From NCBI GenBank assembly GCA_904830895.1, contig LR882958.1, forward strand, positions 124,001-188,000: DNA of 64,000 nt, given 5' to 3'. A program made the position numbers and the translations under genes. The stretch is from Planktothrix rubescens CCAP 1459/22 (GTDB lineage Bacteria; Cyanobacteriota; Cyanobacteriia; Cyanobacteriales; Microcoleaceae). This document shows, in pieces, positions 33,399-42,147 of this stretch (its first letter is position 1; the number at the start of each line of letters is the position of its first letter). Under the pieces are notes generated by a model. It saw nothing but the letters and a program-made list of their open reading frames with translations, was not told where the DNA came from and did not search any database.

Positions 33399-34496
33399 AT
33401 GTTTAATCAAACTATTATTAATGAAGCCTTACAAAATTCCCGTTCTGCTATTGTTAGTAAAATTCAGGAATTTGTGGATAGCAAACGTCAAAGCACAGGT
33501 GCTTATACTCCTTTATATGATTTATTAACCGATTATCCCTTCCGCATGGGAAAAATGCTCAGACCCACTATTTGTATTAGTGTAGCTCGTGCTGTTGGAG
33601 GCATGGGACAATCTGCTTTAGCAACTGCTGCCGCCTTAGAACTTTATCATAATGCGTTTTTGATTCATGATGATATTGAAGATGGCTCAGAATCTCGACG
33701 GGGAAAAGAAACATTACATTCTAGGATTGGGATTCCTCGCGCCATTAATGTCGGAGATGCGACTAATGTTTTAGCTGTGGGTTTATTATTAGAAAATCTA
33801 TCTTTCTTGGGAGTGACAAAAACCCTAAATATTCTCCATGAAATTGAAGTTATGGCACAACAATCCGTTGAAGGACAGGCAATGGAATTAGATTGGGTAG
33901 CCGATAATGCCGCCTATTTAACGGATCAAGATTATTTTACCATGTGCGTTAAAAAAACCTGTTGGTATTCGTTCATGACCCCTTGTCGAATTGGGTTGAT
34001 TATTGGAAATCCTAATGCTAACGCCAGTGAATTAATCAAACCTTTAGCCGAGTTAACTCGATTTGGAATGCTACTAGGAATTGCCTTTCAAATTCAAGAT
34101 GATCTCTTAAATCTAGTGGGAGAAATCGAAACCTATGGCAAAGAAATTGGAGGAGATATTTATGAAGGAAAACGCACGGTGATGTTAAATCACGTCATTA
34201 CCCATAGCAAACCCCAAGAAGCAGAAAAAATTCTCAATATTTTAGCAATTCCAAGAGAAAAGAAAACTCCAGATCAAATTGAGTTTATTTTGCAATTGAT
34301 GCGAAATTATGGCAGTATAGAACATGGTTGGGATTTAGCTCGTTCCTATGCGAATCAATCCGCAGAACTGTTCGAATCTCTGGATTTCCTTCAAGCTGAA
34401 ACTCCCGTCCATCCAGAGGAAAAATTAATTTCAGAATATCATGATCGACGATTCTTAGAAGAATTGATAAATTATGTAATTTATCGCAATTTATAA
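33399..34496 (+). CDS. Polyprenyl synthetase family protein (isoprenyl diphosphate synthase)
   Basis: The 365-residue protein has the GKMLRPT region, the first Asp-rich motif DDIED (91-95) with RRGKETLHSR following, and the second motif QDDLLN (233-238), in which Asn238 replaces the usual Asp of DDxxD. It also keeps the KR/KRTV basic pair (GKRTVML). Such enzymes condense isopentenyl and allylic diphosphates; product length is not decided by sequence. The extra C-terminal 60 residues are longer than in the housekeeping CrtE type. It is the first gene of a same-strand group of three and is probably specialised, not the primary GGPP synthase. Confidence 0.88.
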   Translation: MFNQTIINEALQNSRSAIVSKIQEFVDSKRQSTGAYTPLYDLLTDYPFRMGKMLRPTICISVARAVGGMGQSALATAAALELYHNAFLIHDDIEDGSESRRGKETLHSRIGIPRAINVGDATNVLAVGLLLENLSFLGVTKTLNILHEIEVMAQQSVEGQAMELDWVADNAAYLTDQDYFTMCVKKTCWYSFMTPCRIGLIIGNPNANASELIKPLAELTRFGMLLGIAFQIQDDLLNLVGEIETYGKEIGGDIYEGKRTVMLNHVITHSKPQEAEKILNILAIPREKKTPDQIEFILQLMRNYGSIEHGWDLARSYANQSAELFESLDFLQAETPVHPEEKLISEYHDRRFLEELINYVIYRNL

Positions 34497-34518
34497 TCAA
34501 TAAAAATAGGATAAAATC

Positions 34519-36090
34519 ATGAATTTAGAATTAAAACAAACTGACAATTTCCCGATATTAATTCAGGGTAAACTCGGATTAAATGTGATCCTGAATTTAT
34601 CCTGTTGTAATCATCAGTTGGAAACCTTACTCATTCGTCCGATTTTAGAAGATGGGTTCACCGATCAACAACAGGTAGTATCTTGTTATTATCAAGTTAA
34701 TCCAGCCTATCTTTATTTATTATCAGGAAAAACGGCAAATCTGACTTTAACCTTCCAAATTCCCGAAACTATTCCTGATCATCCGGTGAAAATCGGGTTA
34801 AGATTTCCAGGGATAGAAGCAGAAGCGATTCCCATTCTCATCACTCCTGTATCTCCTCAACCTGATTCTGAAACGAACTCAATTCAGATTTATCTTCAAG
34901 TCACCTTTCCTTTTTCTAACCAGAATATTCAATCCCCAACTCATTTTTCTAGTCAAAAAACAGGCGCAATTTGGGGATTAATTTCAGGGTTAAACGATTT
35001 AGATACAATTCCCTCTCGTTGGTTTATTGCTGAAATTATTACGCTTTTAGCGATAATTGGAAATGATTATTCTCAGACTAAATTTGGAAATAAAATACTT
35101 CATAAACTTAAAAAAACAGATTTTTTCAAAGTAGGTATGAAGGCATTTAATTCAGCTAATATTTCTCACTGGCTGATCACAAGTTTATCTACGATTCAAA
35201 CTTATTTAGGTAAAAAATTAGGATTAGAAGTTTGGGAACAGTGGTTATATAGTTTGGAAAAAACTGATTTAGAAACCGAAAAAAAATCAGAAACTATTTT
35301 AATTTCTCCCCTGATATCTTCTGATGGGGTTTCTCAACAGAATATCCCAACAGAAGACTGGTTTTGTTATATTATTTTGGGTTTAAAACAGATTTCTCCC
35401 ACTTTTTCTAATCAATTAGAAACTCTAATTTTTCCAGCTTCAGCACAGCTTAACAATTCTTCTTTTGGGTCGAGGTTATTTAAGTTTATTCCCCCTAAAA
35501 CTAACCCAGAAAACCAAGCTATTACCCTCGAAAAAATTATCACTTTAACCACAGGAATATCTAGTTTTGATACCTTACCTGCTCGCTGGTTTATTGTAGA
35601 AGTGCTTTTGATTTTAGCCGATCATGGAAATCAGTATTCAACCCAAAAACAGGGGATAGAATTATGTTCTAAACTACAACGGACTCGATTTTTTAAAAAT
35701 GGGGTTATTGCTTTAGCTTCCGCACAATTTCCCCGGTGGTTAATTGTCAGCCATCAAGCAGCATCAGCCTTTCATACCGATACAGGAGAAAGCTTAGAAA
35801 CCCAAGGATTACTCTATTTTTGGGAAAAATGGTTATGGAGTTTAAATTCTCAGCCCTTGCCAAATATTTTAAATTATCATACCCTAACGGAAAACCTAAT
35901 TCAAAAAAATGGGATGAATGCTGAAAAATGGTTCGTTGATATTATTTTAGGACTGACTTTAATTTCGCCTAGAATAGCAGCATTTGTCCATTCCATGGCC
36001 GAGACAGCACCAGCAATTTCCCTCGAATCCGCAAGTGTTAAAACTCCATTAGAAAATATTCTCAATTCTAATCTATCTTTACAACGATGA
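34519..36090 (+). CDS. Unrecognised protein with two internal helical repeats
   Basis: I do not recognise this 523-residue family. Residues 1-130 are beta-rich. Two related helical units follow: about 155-292 (LDTIPSRWFIAEIITLLAIIGNDYS ... WEQWLYSL ... DWFCYIILGL) and about 345-484 (FDTLPARWFIVEVLLILADHGNQYS ... WEKWLWSL ... KWFVDIILGL), joined by a Ser-rich linker. The repeats have no DDxxD, DxDD or NSE motif. Together with the prenyl synthase 22 bp upstream and the CrtC-like gene overlapping its stop by 4 bp, it could be a new kind of terpenoid-processing protein. That is an inference from context only. Confidence 0.55.
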   Translation: MNLELKQTDNFPILIQGKLGLNVILNLSCCNHQLETLLIRPILEDGFTDQQQVVSCYYQVNPAYLYLLSGKTANLTLTFQIPETIPDHPVKIGLRFPGIEAEAIPILITPVSPQPDSETNSIQIYLQVTFPFSNQNIQSPTHFSSQKTGAIWGLISGLNDLDTIPSRWFIAEIITLLAIIGNDYSQTKFGNKILHKLKKTDFFKVGMKAFNSANISHWLITSLSTIQTYLGKKLGLEVWEQWLYSLEKTDLETEKKSETILISPLISSDGVSQQNIPTEDWFCYIILGLKQISPTFSNQLETLIFPASAQLNNSSFGSRLFKFIPPKTNPENQAITLEKIITLTTGISSFDTLPARWFIVEVLLILADHGNQYSTQKQGIELCSKLQRTRFFKNGVIALASAQFPRWLIVSHQAASAFHTDTGESLETQGLLYFWEKWLWSLNSQPLPNILNYHTLTENLIQKNGMNAEKWFVDIILGLTLISPRIAAFVHSMAETAPAISLESASVKTPLENILNSNLSLQR

Positions 36091-37154
36091 CTTTAGATCT
36101 TTCACTGATTAACCAGATTGAATCTTTACGGATTCCTTTAGATGATTCTGAATCTCCTTTAGATTGGAAAGATTGGTATCATTATATTCTGATTCATCCT
36201 AAAACCGGGATGCGAATTTTAGTGAATATTACTCTCATGGGTAGACCCCAACGGGGAGAAATTCAAGTCAGTTTGATTATTAATAGTCCCAATTATTTAT
36301 TACCCCTATCCCTACAAACACCGGATTTAATTGCGACCTTTGCTGCGGCTGTTTCTATTCCTTGGAAATCTAATCAGGTCTGTTCTCAACCCTTAGAAAT
36401 TCAAGTCAAAGGGGTACATTTACAAATTAATGGTGAACAATCTAAAATCCGAGTTTTTGACGAGCCATCGCAACTTTCTATTGATTTTAAAACTCAAGCC
36501 AAGGCTACTCCTTTATTAGTTACAGAAGATGCTCAATTTGGCAGTGGTTTTATCGGCTGGGGATTAATTCCTGGGTTAGAAGTTGTAGGAGAATTAGACG
36601 TTGGTGAAACCAAATTTAACTTAAATTCCGATTGGTTTTGTTATCACGATCGCAATTTTGGCCGATTCCGATGGGGAGAGGATATTGGTTGGGAATGGTT
36701 TGTGATTTTTGCCCAAACCGAAACTAAAATTCCCCTCACCCTAATCTTAGACTGGAGAACCAATAAAACCCATAGTCAAGGCGGTTTACCTTATATTTTT
36801 ATCTATCAAAATCATCAGTTAAGGAAAATCTTTTTAGGGGAAACCTTACGCCTTAATTGGAATTGGTCTACAGTTTCCTATCAACCCTTACGTTTACCTG
36901 GAATTATGGCTTCTTTATTTAGCGATCGCTGCCTAAAAATGCCCCAAAGCTTGCAAATTGAAGCCCAAGATGAACAGGATCATTTGTTGTTAAATCTCAA
37001 CTTTGATGCTACCCTAGAACTGATTGTCCCCGATAATCAATCCCGTCAATATACCTTTATTGAAGAACTCTCTGGAACTGTGGAAATGCACCTAAACCTT
37101 AACGAAACCCAATTAACAGCCCAAGGATTTGTTTATGCAGAATATGTGCAGTAA
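36087..37154 (+). CDS. CrtC/AttH-like lipocalin-fold protein
   Basis: The 355-residue protein has the marks of the double-lipocalin superfamily that includes carotenoid 1,2-hydratase CrtC and AttH: a front half with WKDWYHYILIHPKTGMRILV and the central catalytic-like block YHDRNFGRFRWG (186-197) followed by WEWFVIFAQT. In CrtC this His-Asp region hydrates the end of an acyclic terpene; related proteins act as cyclases. It overlaps the preceding gene by 4 bp, so it is translationally coupled to the two-repeat protein. The reaction and substrate are unknown. Call strength is moderate because it rests on the central motif. Confidence 0.65.
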   Translation: MTLDLSLINQIESLRIPLDDSESPLDWKDWYHYILIHPKTGMRILVNITLMGRPQRGEIQVSLIINSPNYLLPLSLQTPDLIATFAAAVSIPWKSNQVCSQPLEIQVKGVHLQINGEQSKIRVFDEPSQLSIDFKTQAKATPLLVTEDAQFGSGFIGWGLIPGLEVVGELDVGETKFNLNSDWFCYHDRNFGRFRWGEDIGWEWFVIFAQTETKIPLTLILDWRTNKTHSQGGLPYIFIYQNHQLRKIFLGETLRLNWNWSTVSYQPLRLPGIMASLFSDRCLKMPQSLQIEAQDEQDHLLLNLNFDATLELIVPDNQSRQYTFIEELSGTVEMHLNLNETQLTAQGFVYAEYVQ

Positions 37155-37168
37155 ACTCCCAACACCGA

Positions 37169-38512
37169 TTAACAAGACTTCAAATAGGTTTCAATAATAT
37201 CAATAGCTTTGTGGTTTCCCTGTTCGGCCGCGATATAGTGGCTGACTTCAGTGACACGGGTAGCATAATTTGGATCACCTAATAACACTTTAAGTTCTGC
37301 TAAAACCGTAGACGCTTGATAAAGATTGCGGTCTAATATTCGTCCAACTCCCATTTTTACCACTCTCGCCGCATTGTCCGGTTGATCATAATTAAAAGGA
37401 ACAATCAACATCGGATGCCCTGCGCGTAAGGCTTCTGCCGTTGTTCCCATCCCCCCATGATGGACAATTGCCGCCGCATGGGGAAAAATAGCCGCATGGG
37501 GCGCGTAGTCAACAGCAATGATTCCTTCGGGTAAACCCAAAGCGTTCAATTGGTGTGCCGCCTTTCCCATCATCAAAATTGCCCGATATCCTAACTCTTG
37601 GGCGGCTATCATCCCCTCCTGATAAAAGTTGCCAGGAGCTAAAACAGCCGTTGACCCCAAGGTAAATACAATCGCAGGTGGCCCATTATCCAAAAAGGCC
37701 TGAAGTTCTGGGGATAACCCCGGCCCAGAATTGGGACGGTAAAAGGGAAAACCCGTAATCTGGGTTTGTGGGGGCCAATCTGGTTTGGCCGTGGCGAAGG
37801 TTTGGGAAAATAAACCTAATACCAGCGGCGCAAATTGTCCTTCAAACAAAGGATCAAGCCCGCCTTCTAACCCTAATTCTGCTTGTAATTGTTCCAAAGG
37901 AGCGCTCCAAAGTTGAATACTCCAGCGCAATAGACGCAGGAGTGAATCTCTAGCCACCACAGCCATTGCCTGTTGATGGCGAGATTGAGTGCTTTTTTCC
38001 TGGGTGGTATCATAGACTGAGATCAAAGAAGCACCGGGAGATAAAATCGTAGAAACCCAGGGAATTGCTATTTTTTCAGCGACTAAAGATGCCACTAAAA
38101 TTAAAGGATGGGTTAAGAGTAAATCTGCTCCTTGACAAGCCTTGATTAAGTCACAATAACTGGTGCGTAAATAGGGCATTAATAAATAATTGATAATGTA
38201 TTCTACGCCCCGTTGGGAGTCCATCATCATTGAAATAAATTCTCCCTCATTGGGATCTTGGGGTAAACCACCATTGGGTCTGAGGGGATGAAATTCTATT
38301 CCTGCTGTTTCTAGGGTCTGTTGATATTGTTCACAGGTGGCAATACTGGGAGAATATCCTCGACTTTGCAATTCCTGAGCCAACGCCATATAGGGATATA
38401 AATCCCCTAAAGATCCAAAGGTTGCTAAAACAATTCTCTTTCCAGAGCCGTTTGAAGTTTGATCTTTTAATCTACTGTCCATGGGATTGAATTTACAAAT
38501 ACCTGATTCCAC
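37169..38512 (-). CDS. Family 1 glycosyltransferase (MGT/sterol-glucosyltransferase type)
   Basis: The 447-residue protein has an N-terminal acceptor domain starting RIVLATFGSLGDLYPYMALAQELQSRG (about 26-52) and a C-terminal donor-binding domain with FTLGSTAVLAPG and the PSPG-like motif HHGGMGTTAEALRAGHPMLIVP near residue 350, then NYDQPDNAARV. These proteins glycosylate small hydrophobic acceptors: sterols, macrolides, carotenoids. ATG 38482 (MDSRLKDQ) is an alternative start 10 codons in. It faces the terpenoid-like genes and ends 14 bp from the CrtC-like gene, so a terpenoid acceptor is plausible, though unproven. Confidence 0.85.
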   Translation of the reverse strand: MESGICKFNPMDSRLKDQTSNGSGKRIVLATFGSLGDLYPYMALAQELQSRGYSPSIATCEQYQQTLETAGIEFHPLRPNGGLPQDPNEGEFISMMMDSQRGVEYIINYLLMPYLRTSYCDLIKACQGADLLLTHPLILVASLVAEKIAIPWVSTILSPGASLISVYDTTQEKSTQSRHQQAMAVVARDSLLRLLRWSIQLWSAPLEQLQAELGLEGGLDPLFEGQFAPLVLGLFSQTFATAKPDWPPQTQITGFPFYRPNSGPGLSPELQAFLDNGPPAIVFTLGSTAVLAPGNFYQEGMIAAQELGYRAILMMGKAAHQLNALGLPEGIIAVDYAPHAAIFPHAAAIVHHGGMGTTAEALRAGHPMLIVPFNYDQPDNAARVVKMGVGRILDRNLYQASTVLAELKVLLGDPNYATRVTEVSHYIAAEQGNHKAIDIIETYLKSC

Positions 38513-38562
38513 ATTATTAAATGTATCATGAGCTAATAAAATATTTTGCCTTGAATTAAGTT

Positions 38563-39453
38563 CTAAAACATAGTGACTTTTTTTAAGGTTGTTGCTCTTT
38601 TGGCAATTCTGATCAAATTCCTAGGGGAATTATCACGATTAACTGTGATTCGAGAAATTCGATATTTATTGGTATAGCGATTAATTCGTGTCATATTTCC
38701 ATCATAGATATATCCGGTTAAATAATAGGGAGGTAAGGATTTTTCCACTCTCCGGTTAACTTTTCCAAAGGGATAAGCAAAATGAGCAGCCACCCATTTA
38801 TTTTTATCTAAATCTTCCATACAGGTTCTTAGATCGAGTTTAGCTTGTTCGAGTTCAAATTTTAAATCTTTCCCTTTGATTAAGGTTAATTGTTTATGGG
38901 TTTGACCATGGGATTGAATATCATAATATCCGCGTTTATAGCCATCCCGTAGTTCTGCACAACTTACATGGGGTAAAAAATCCTTTAACCTCACTCCCAT
39001 TAAGCCTGGATTTACAAACCAGACAATTTTGATTTTTTTGTTGTATTCTTTTTCTAAGTCTTTTAAAATCGGTAAAACATTCTCGTGAACACCATAATAA
39101 CCATCGTCAAAGCTAATCATTATAGGTTTTTGCCCGATTTTTTCTGAAGGAATGGGCTGGGATTTTTCAATAAAATAGATAAATAAATCTTGAGTTGTTA
39201 AAAACCAATAGTTATTTTTAGCTAAATAATTAAGAAAAGTATAGAAATCTTGTTTTAAATAATCATTTTCAAATTGGGTTCTTCTTTCAGGACTTTGATC
39301 AATATTAGATTCGTCAATAATATCATGTAATCCAAAAATGGGGATTCTGATACTGGCGGTTCTGTAGGTAGCTCCCAGGGCGGGAATACTTAACAAAATC
39401 ACACAAAGTAAGCCAATTAGGAAACTAAGCAAAATCCGATTTTTTTTTGCCAT
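38563..39453 (-). CDS. Secreted polysaccharide deacetylase (CE4)
   Basis: The 296-residue product has a signal peptide (LLSFLIGLLCVILLSIPALG, cleaved near residue 28) and the NodB homology domain: PIMISFDDGYYG (motif 1, Asp pair), SHGQTHKQL (motif 2, the histidines) and AAHFAYPFGKVNRRVEKSL (motif 3). Such enzymes remove acetyl groups from chitin-like or peptidoglycan chains or from exopolysaccharide. It would act in the periplasm or cell wall. The last codons plus downstream DNA recur as a relic at 28045-28141. It is a single gene. The acidic substrate is unknown. Confidence 0.88.
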   Translation of the reverse strand: MAKKNRILLSFLIGLLCVILLSIPALGATYRTASIRIPIFGLHDIIDESNIDQSPERRTQFENDYLKQDFYTFLNYLAKNNYWFLTTQDLFIYFIEKSQPIPSEKIGQKPIMISFDDGYYGVHENVLPILKDLEKEYNKKIKIVWFVNPGLMGVRLKDFLPHVSCAELRDGYKRGYYDIQSHGQTHKQLTLIKGKDLKFELEQAKLDLRTCMEDLDKNKWVAAHFAYPFGKVNRRVEKSLPPYYLTGYIYDGNMTRINRYTNKYRISRITVNRDNSPRNLIRIAKRATTLKKVTMF

Positions 39454-39529
39454 TTCTGTTGTATAATAGAGAGATTAAAACCACAAAGACACAAAGACAC
39501 GAAGAAAGATAAAGAGAATAATTTTAATT

Positions 39530-40069
39530 TTAACTGAATCCGATTTCTGTCCCCTTTCCGGCATGAACCAGGGCTAATTTTTCATAGCGTTGAGCGTGTT
39601 CAATTAAATCTGCCGCAGCTTCCGGGGACACATCCCGCAGACGTTTGGCGGGAACACCCACAACTAGGGAAAACGGCGGCACATCTTTGGTGACCACCGA
39701 ACCCGCTCCAATTATACTTCCGGTTCCCACCCGTACCCCGTCTAATACAACGGCCCCAATCCCAATTAAACTTCCCCGTTCGATATGGGCCGAATGAATC
39801 ACCGCCCGATGACCCACAGTAACACAATCTTCTAAAAGGGTAACTTTCCCCGGATCACCGTGCAGAATCGCACCATCCTGTATATTAGTTTTGGCACCAA
39901 TAATAATTCGTTCCACATCCCCCCGAACCACCGCCCCATACCAAATACTCGCCCCCGCCCCAATTTCTACAAACCCCATAACAACTGCATTGGGGGCAAC
40001 AAAAGCAGCCTGGGAAATATCGACATCGGGCCAGTAAGGTTGATCATTCTGTGGAGATGGATGAGACAT
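39530..40069 (-). CDS. Gamma-carbonic anhydrase family protein
   Basis: The 179-residue protein is a left-handed beta-helix trimer of the gamma-class type: FVAPNAVVMGFVEIGAGASIWYGAVVRGDVERIIIGAKTNIQDGAILH, the His-containing GHRAVIHSAHIERG, and GIGAVVLDG. The three zinc-binding histidines appear in HGD, GHRAVIH and SAH. Family members include carboxysome CcmM-type and the mitochondrial-complex-I-type proteins, and many are not active. It lies away from the carbon uptake operon and is not linked to a carboxysome gene. No C-terminal RuBisCO-like repeat exists, so it is not CcmM. Confidence 0.87.
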   Translation of the reverse strand: MSHPSPQNDQPYWPDVDISQAAFVAPNAVVMGFVEIGAGASIWYGAVVRGDVERIIIGAKTNIQDGAILHGDPGKVTLLEDCVTVGHRAVIHSAHIERGSLIGIGAVVLDGVRVGTGSIIGAGSVVTKDVPPFSLVVGVPAKRLRDVSPEAAADLIEHAQRYEKLALVHAGKGTEIGFS

Positions 40070-40180
40070 GGGTATTAGATTCCTTCAAAAACGAACAAGC
40101 CAGAATTAACAAGAAAGGTTAAAATTCCTATAGCTATAATACAAGCCTTGGTCTAACACCATTTAATATTGACACTCTCA

Positions 40181-41601
40181 GGTCTGAAGACACGCTCGAT
40201 TCTGCGGACAGAATTAGTTTAATCTAATTCTCGCTACGACTGCCGCATATCGTCTACTGAGTTGATTAAGCGACAAACCTAATCTTCCCGATACTTTTTT
40301 TAAAATATTAGCTGCACCATTTAAGTCAGCATTAACAACAAAACCATCAGATGTCCGATAAAGACCACGCTTAATTCTATTCCCAGATGCTTTCCACCCC
40401 ATCGGTTTTTCACCGTATTTGGGTAGGGAGTCCCCATCTAAGAAACTAGCTTTTGAAGTGTAGGCTTCCTCGGTTTCAATAAACCTAATCCCGTGTAAAT
40501 CACAAAGTTGTTTTACACGGGATTTTAATTTACCCAAAGGCATTTGAACAAACTTTTGATTATTCAAATTCCCTAAATTTGCATCAACTTTAAACCCTTC
40601 ATTCCAACCCATTACCAAAGTTCCAATACCGTATTTCAGGCAATGGTTGATAATGTGTTTAGCTGCTTTATTAATCCCGTCACGCATTTGGTGATTACGC
40701 TTACGAGTTACACAGTCTAACCAATTATCCCAATATCCTTGGGGTTTACCTTCTTGGCGGGTTGATACCTTTTTATTCCAAAGTTGATTTTTAGCTTTCA
40801 AATCTCTAGCATCAATCAAAAAGGAATTCCCTAAAGTATCAACACAAGCTGCCAAATTATCAGCAGTTCCTAAATCAATAGACAACGCTTGGTTAATATC
40901 TAACTCATGGTTTTGTTTCTCTACTTCGTAGGATACGTCTAAATAAAAAGCACCATTTTTAGGAAGAATCGTGAACTCTTTAACTTTGGAATAGTCAAGA
41001 TTTGATGGCATAGGTAAGAAAAATTCAGATACGCCAAACCATCTTTTAACTGTTAATCCCAGAGAAAATCTAAGTTGACCATTAATTAATGCTGGTCTTT
41101 GCCCTCCAGAATTAGGATAGGCAACTTTAAATAGTTTAGAACCTTTGAGATAACCGGGAGGTTTAGGTCTAAAATGTAGCTGACCTTTCTTGTGTGAATC
41201 TCTCAAGTTTTTGAAAGATTTGAATGCTTCTGTCACCGACATTAAGGTTTGTTGCATCGGTGTTGATGGCATTGATTGTGCTAATAAAGATTTTGATACC
41301 GATGGTTCAAAAGCTAAATCAAACTTTCCTGTTAGTAATTTACCTGTCTTAAACAATGTTTGACGGGCAAAATAAATTCCCGTGTTGTACAATTTACCGG
41401 ATTGTTGACAAAGGTATTCTAGTAACGCACAGGTTTCTAGGTCGGGAGACAACAAGATTTGCTGTACTCCGATTGTTTTACTTGCTTTAGTCATTGACTC
41501 GACTATTACGACCATGTTGGTTTCTTTATGATAGCATTACTAAATATTTCTAGGGGAATAAATTCCCCTGGGTCGTGTTTCCTCTGGTGGTCTGAAGACA
41601 C
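40181..41601. mobile_element. TnpB-only IS200/IS605-type element
   Basis: The tnpB gene is flanked by two copies of GGTCTGAAGACAC in direct orientation (40181-40193 and 41589-41601). A hairpin ATTCTG-CGGA-CAGAAT (40199-40214) overlaps the tnpB stop codon, as expected for the right end, and AGGGGAA-TAAA-TTCCCCT (41552-41569) lies upstream as a candidate left-end hairpin. No tnpA is present, so it depends on a partner in trans or is immobile. The boundaries are not certain to the base. Confidence 0.6.
40214..41515 (-). CDS. tnpB: TnpB (IS200/IS605 OrfB) RNA-guided nuclease
   Basis: The 433-residue protein has the RuvC-like catalytic set SIDLGTADN (D214), FIETEEAYTSKAS (E347) and NADLNGAANIL (D397). 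Unlike typical TnpB it has no four-cysteine zinc finger between the second and third motif; the sequence there reads FLDGDSLPKYGEKPMGWKASG, a Cys-free version seen in some cyanobacterial relatives. The N-terminal HTH-like and WED regions are complete. TnpB cuts DNA guided by an RNA from the element's 3' end. No frameshift is seen, so it is likely intact. Activity is not shown. Confidence 0.93.
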   Translation of the reverse strand: MVVIVESMTKASKTIGVQQILLSPDLETCALLEYLCQQSGKLYNTGIYFARQTLFKTGKLLTGKFDLAFEPSVSKSLLAQSMPSTPMQQTLMSVTEAFKSFKNLRDSHKKGQLHFRPKPPGYLKGSKLFKVAYPNSGGQRPALINGQLRFSLGLTVKRWFGVSEFFLPMPSNLDYSKVKEFTILPKNGAFYLDVSYEVEKQNHELDINQALSIDLGTADNLAACVDTLGNSFLIDARDLKAKNQLWNKKVSTRQEGKPQGYWDNWLDCVTRKRNHQMRDGINKAAKHIINHCLKYGIGTLVMGWNEGFKVDANLGNLNNQKFVQMPLGKLKSRVKQLCDLHGIRFIETEEAYTSKASFLDGDSLPKYGEKPMGWKASGNRIKRGLYRTSDGFVVNADLNGAANILKKVSGRLGLSLNQLSRRYAAVVARIRLN

Positions 41602-41629
41602 TGAGTTTCCACACTCCCATCCTTTTCTT

Positions 41630-42136
41630 ATGAATTCTGCCTTGCAGTACCCAATTTTTGGCCCGGAAATTAATTGTCCCCATTGCCGTCAGCCTATTCC
41701 CGCCCTGACGCTGACGGATACCTATTTGTGTTCTCGTCACGGTGCTTTTGAGTCTGACCCAAATACAGGGGAGTTGGTTCACTTGCAATCGGGCCGTCAT
41801 TGGCGACGATGGCAAGACGAATGGTATCGACAACATACCCATCCCGACGGGATTCGGTTTGAAATCCATGAAGCCCTAGACCGACTATACACCCAGGGCT
41901 ATCGGGCAACCCGTGTAATTATTGCTAAACGCTATCAGGATTTAATTAGTAGCTATTTAGAAGGGAACACTCCCTGGTGCAATCCTACAGAGGGAAACGA
42001 ACCAAAATTGTATGGTTTACCTGTGGAATTTAGTCCCGATATTGGGGATGAACCCCGTTGGAATGTGATTAATTTTGATTTGGAAAAAGAACAGGGCGCT
42101 CCTGTACGTTATCCCTATTTTCGATTATTTGAGTAG
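41630..42136 (+). CDS. TIGR02652-type cyanobacterial protein with a zinc-ribbon start
   Basis: ATG 41630 gives 168 residues and starts MNSALQYPIFGPEINCPHCRQ; an upstream in-frame extension runs through the TnpB element's end and is artificial. The N-terminus has CPHC and LCSRHG, a probable metal-binding knuckle. Then comes HLQSGRHWRRWQDEWYRQHT and HPDGIRFEIHEALDRLYTQGYRATRVIIAKRY, typical of this conserved cyanobacterial family of unknown function. The insertion end stands only 29 bp before the ATG, so its native promoter may have been replaced by the element. Confidence 0.82.
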   Translation: MNSALQYPIFGPEINCPHCRQPIPALTLTDTYLCSRHGAFESDPNTGELVHLQSGRHWRRWQDEWYRQHTHPDGIRFEIHEALDRLYTQGYRATRVIIAKRYQDLISSYLEGNTPWCNPTEGNEPKLYGLPVEFSPDIGDEPRWNVINFDLEKEQGAPVRYPYFRLFE

Positions 42137-42147
42137 GGGGAAATTTT

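Noticed and set aside
39480-39510. CACAAAGACACAAAGACACGAAG short repeat as a regulatory site
   Set aside because: A similar ACCACAAAGACACAAAGAAG stretch occurs at 11405; it is a common low-complexity motif in cyanobacteria and no function can be supported.
41528-41629. 34-codon N-terminal extension of the TIGR02652-type protein
   Set aside because: The extension is translated from the TnpB element's end and its direct repeat; the family start MNSALQYPIFGPE lies at 41630.
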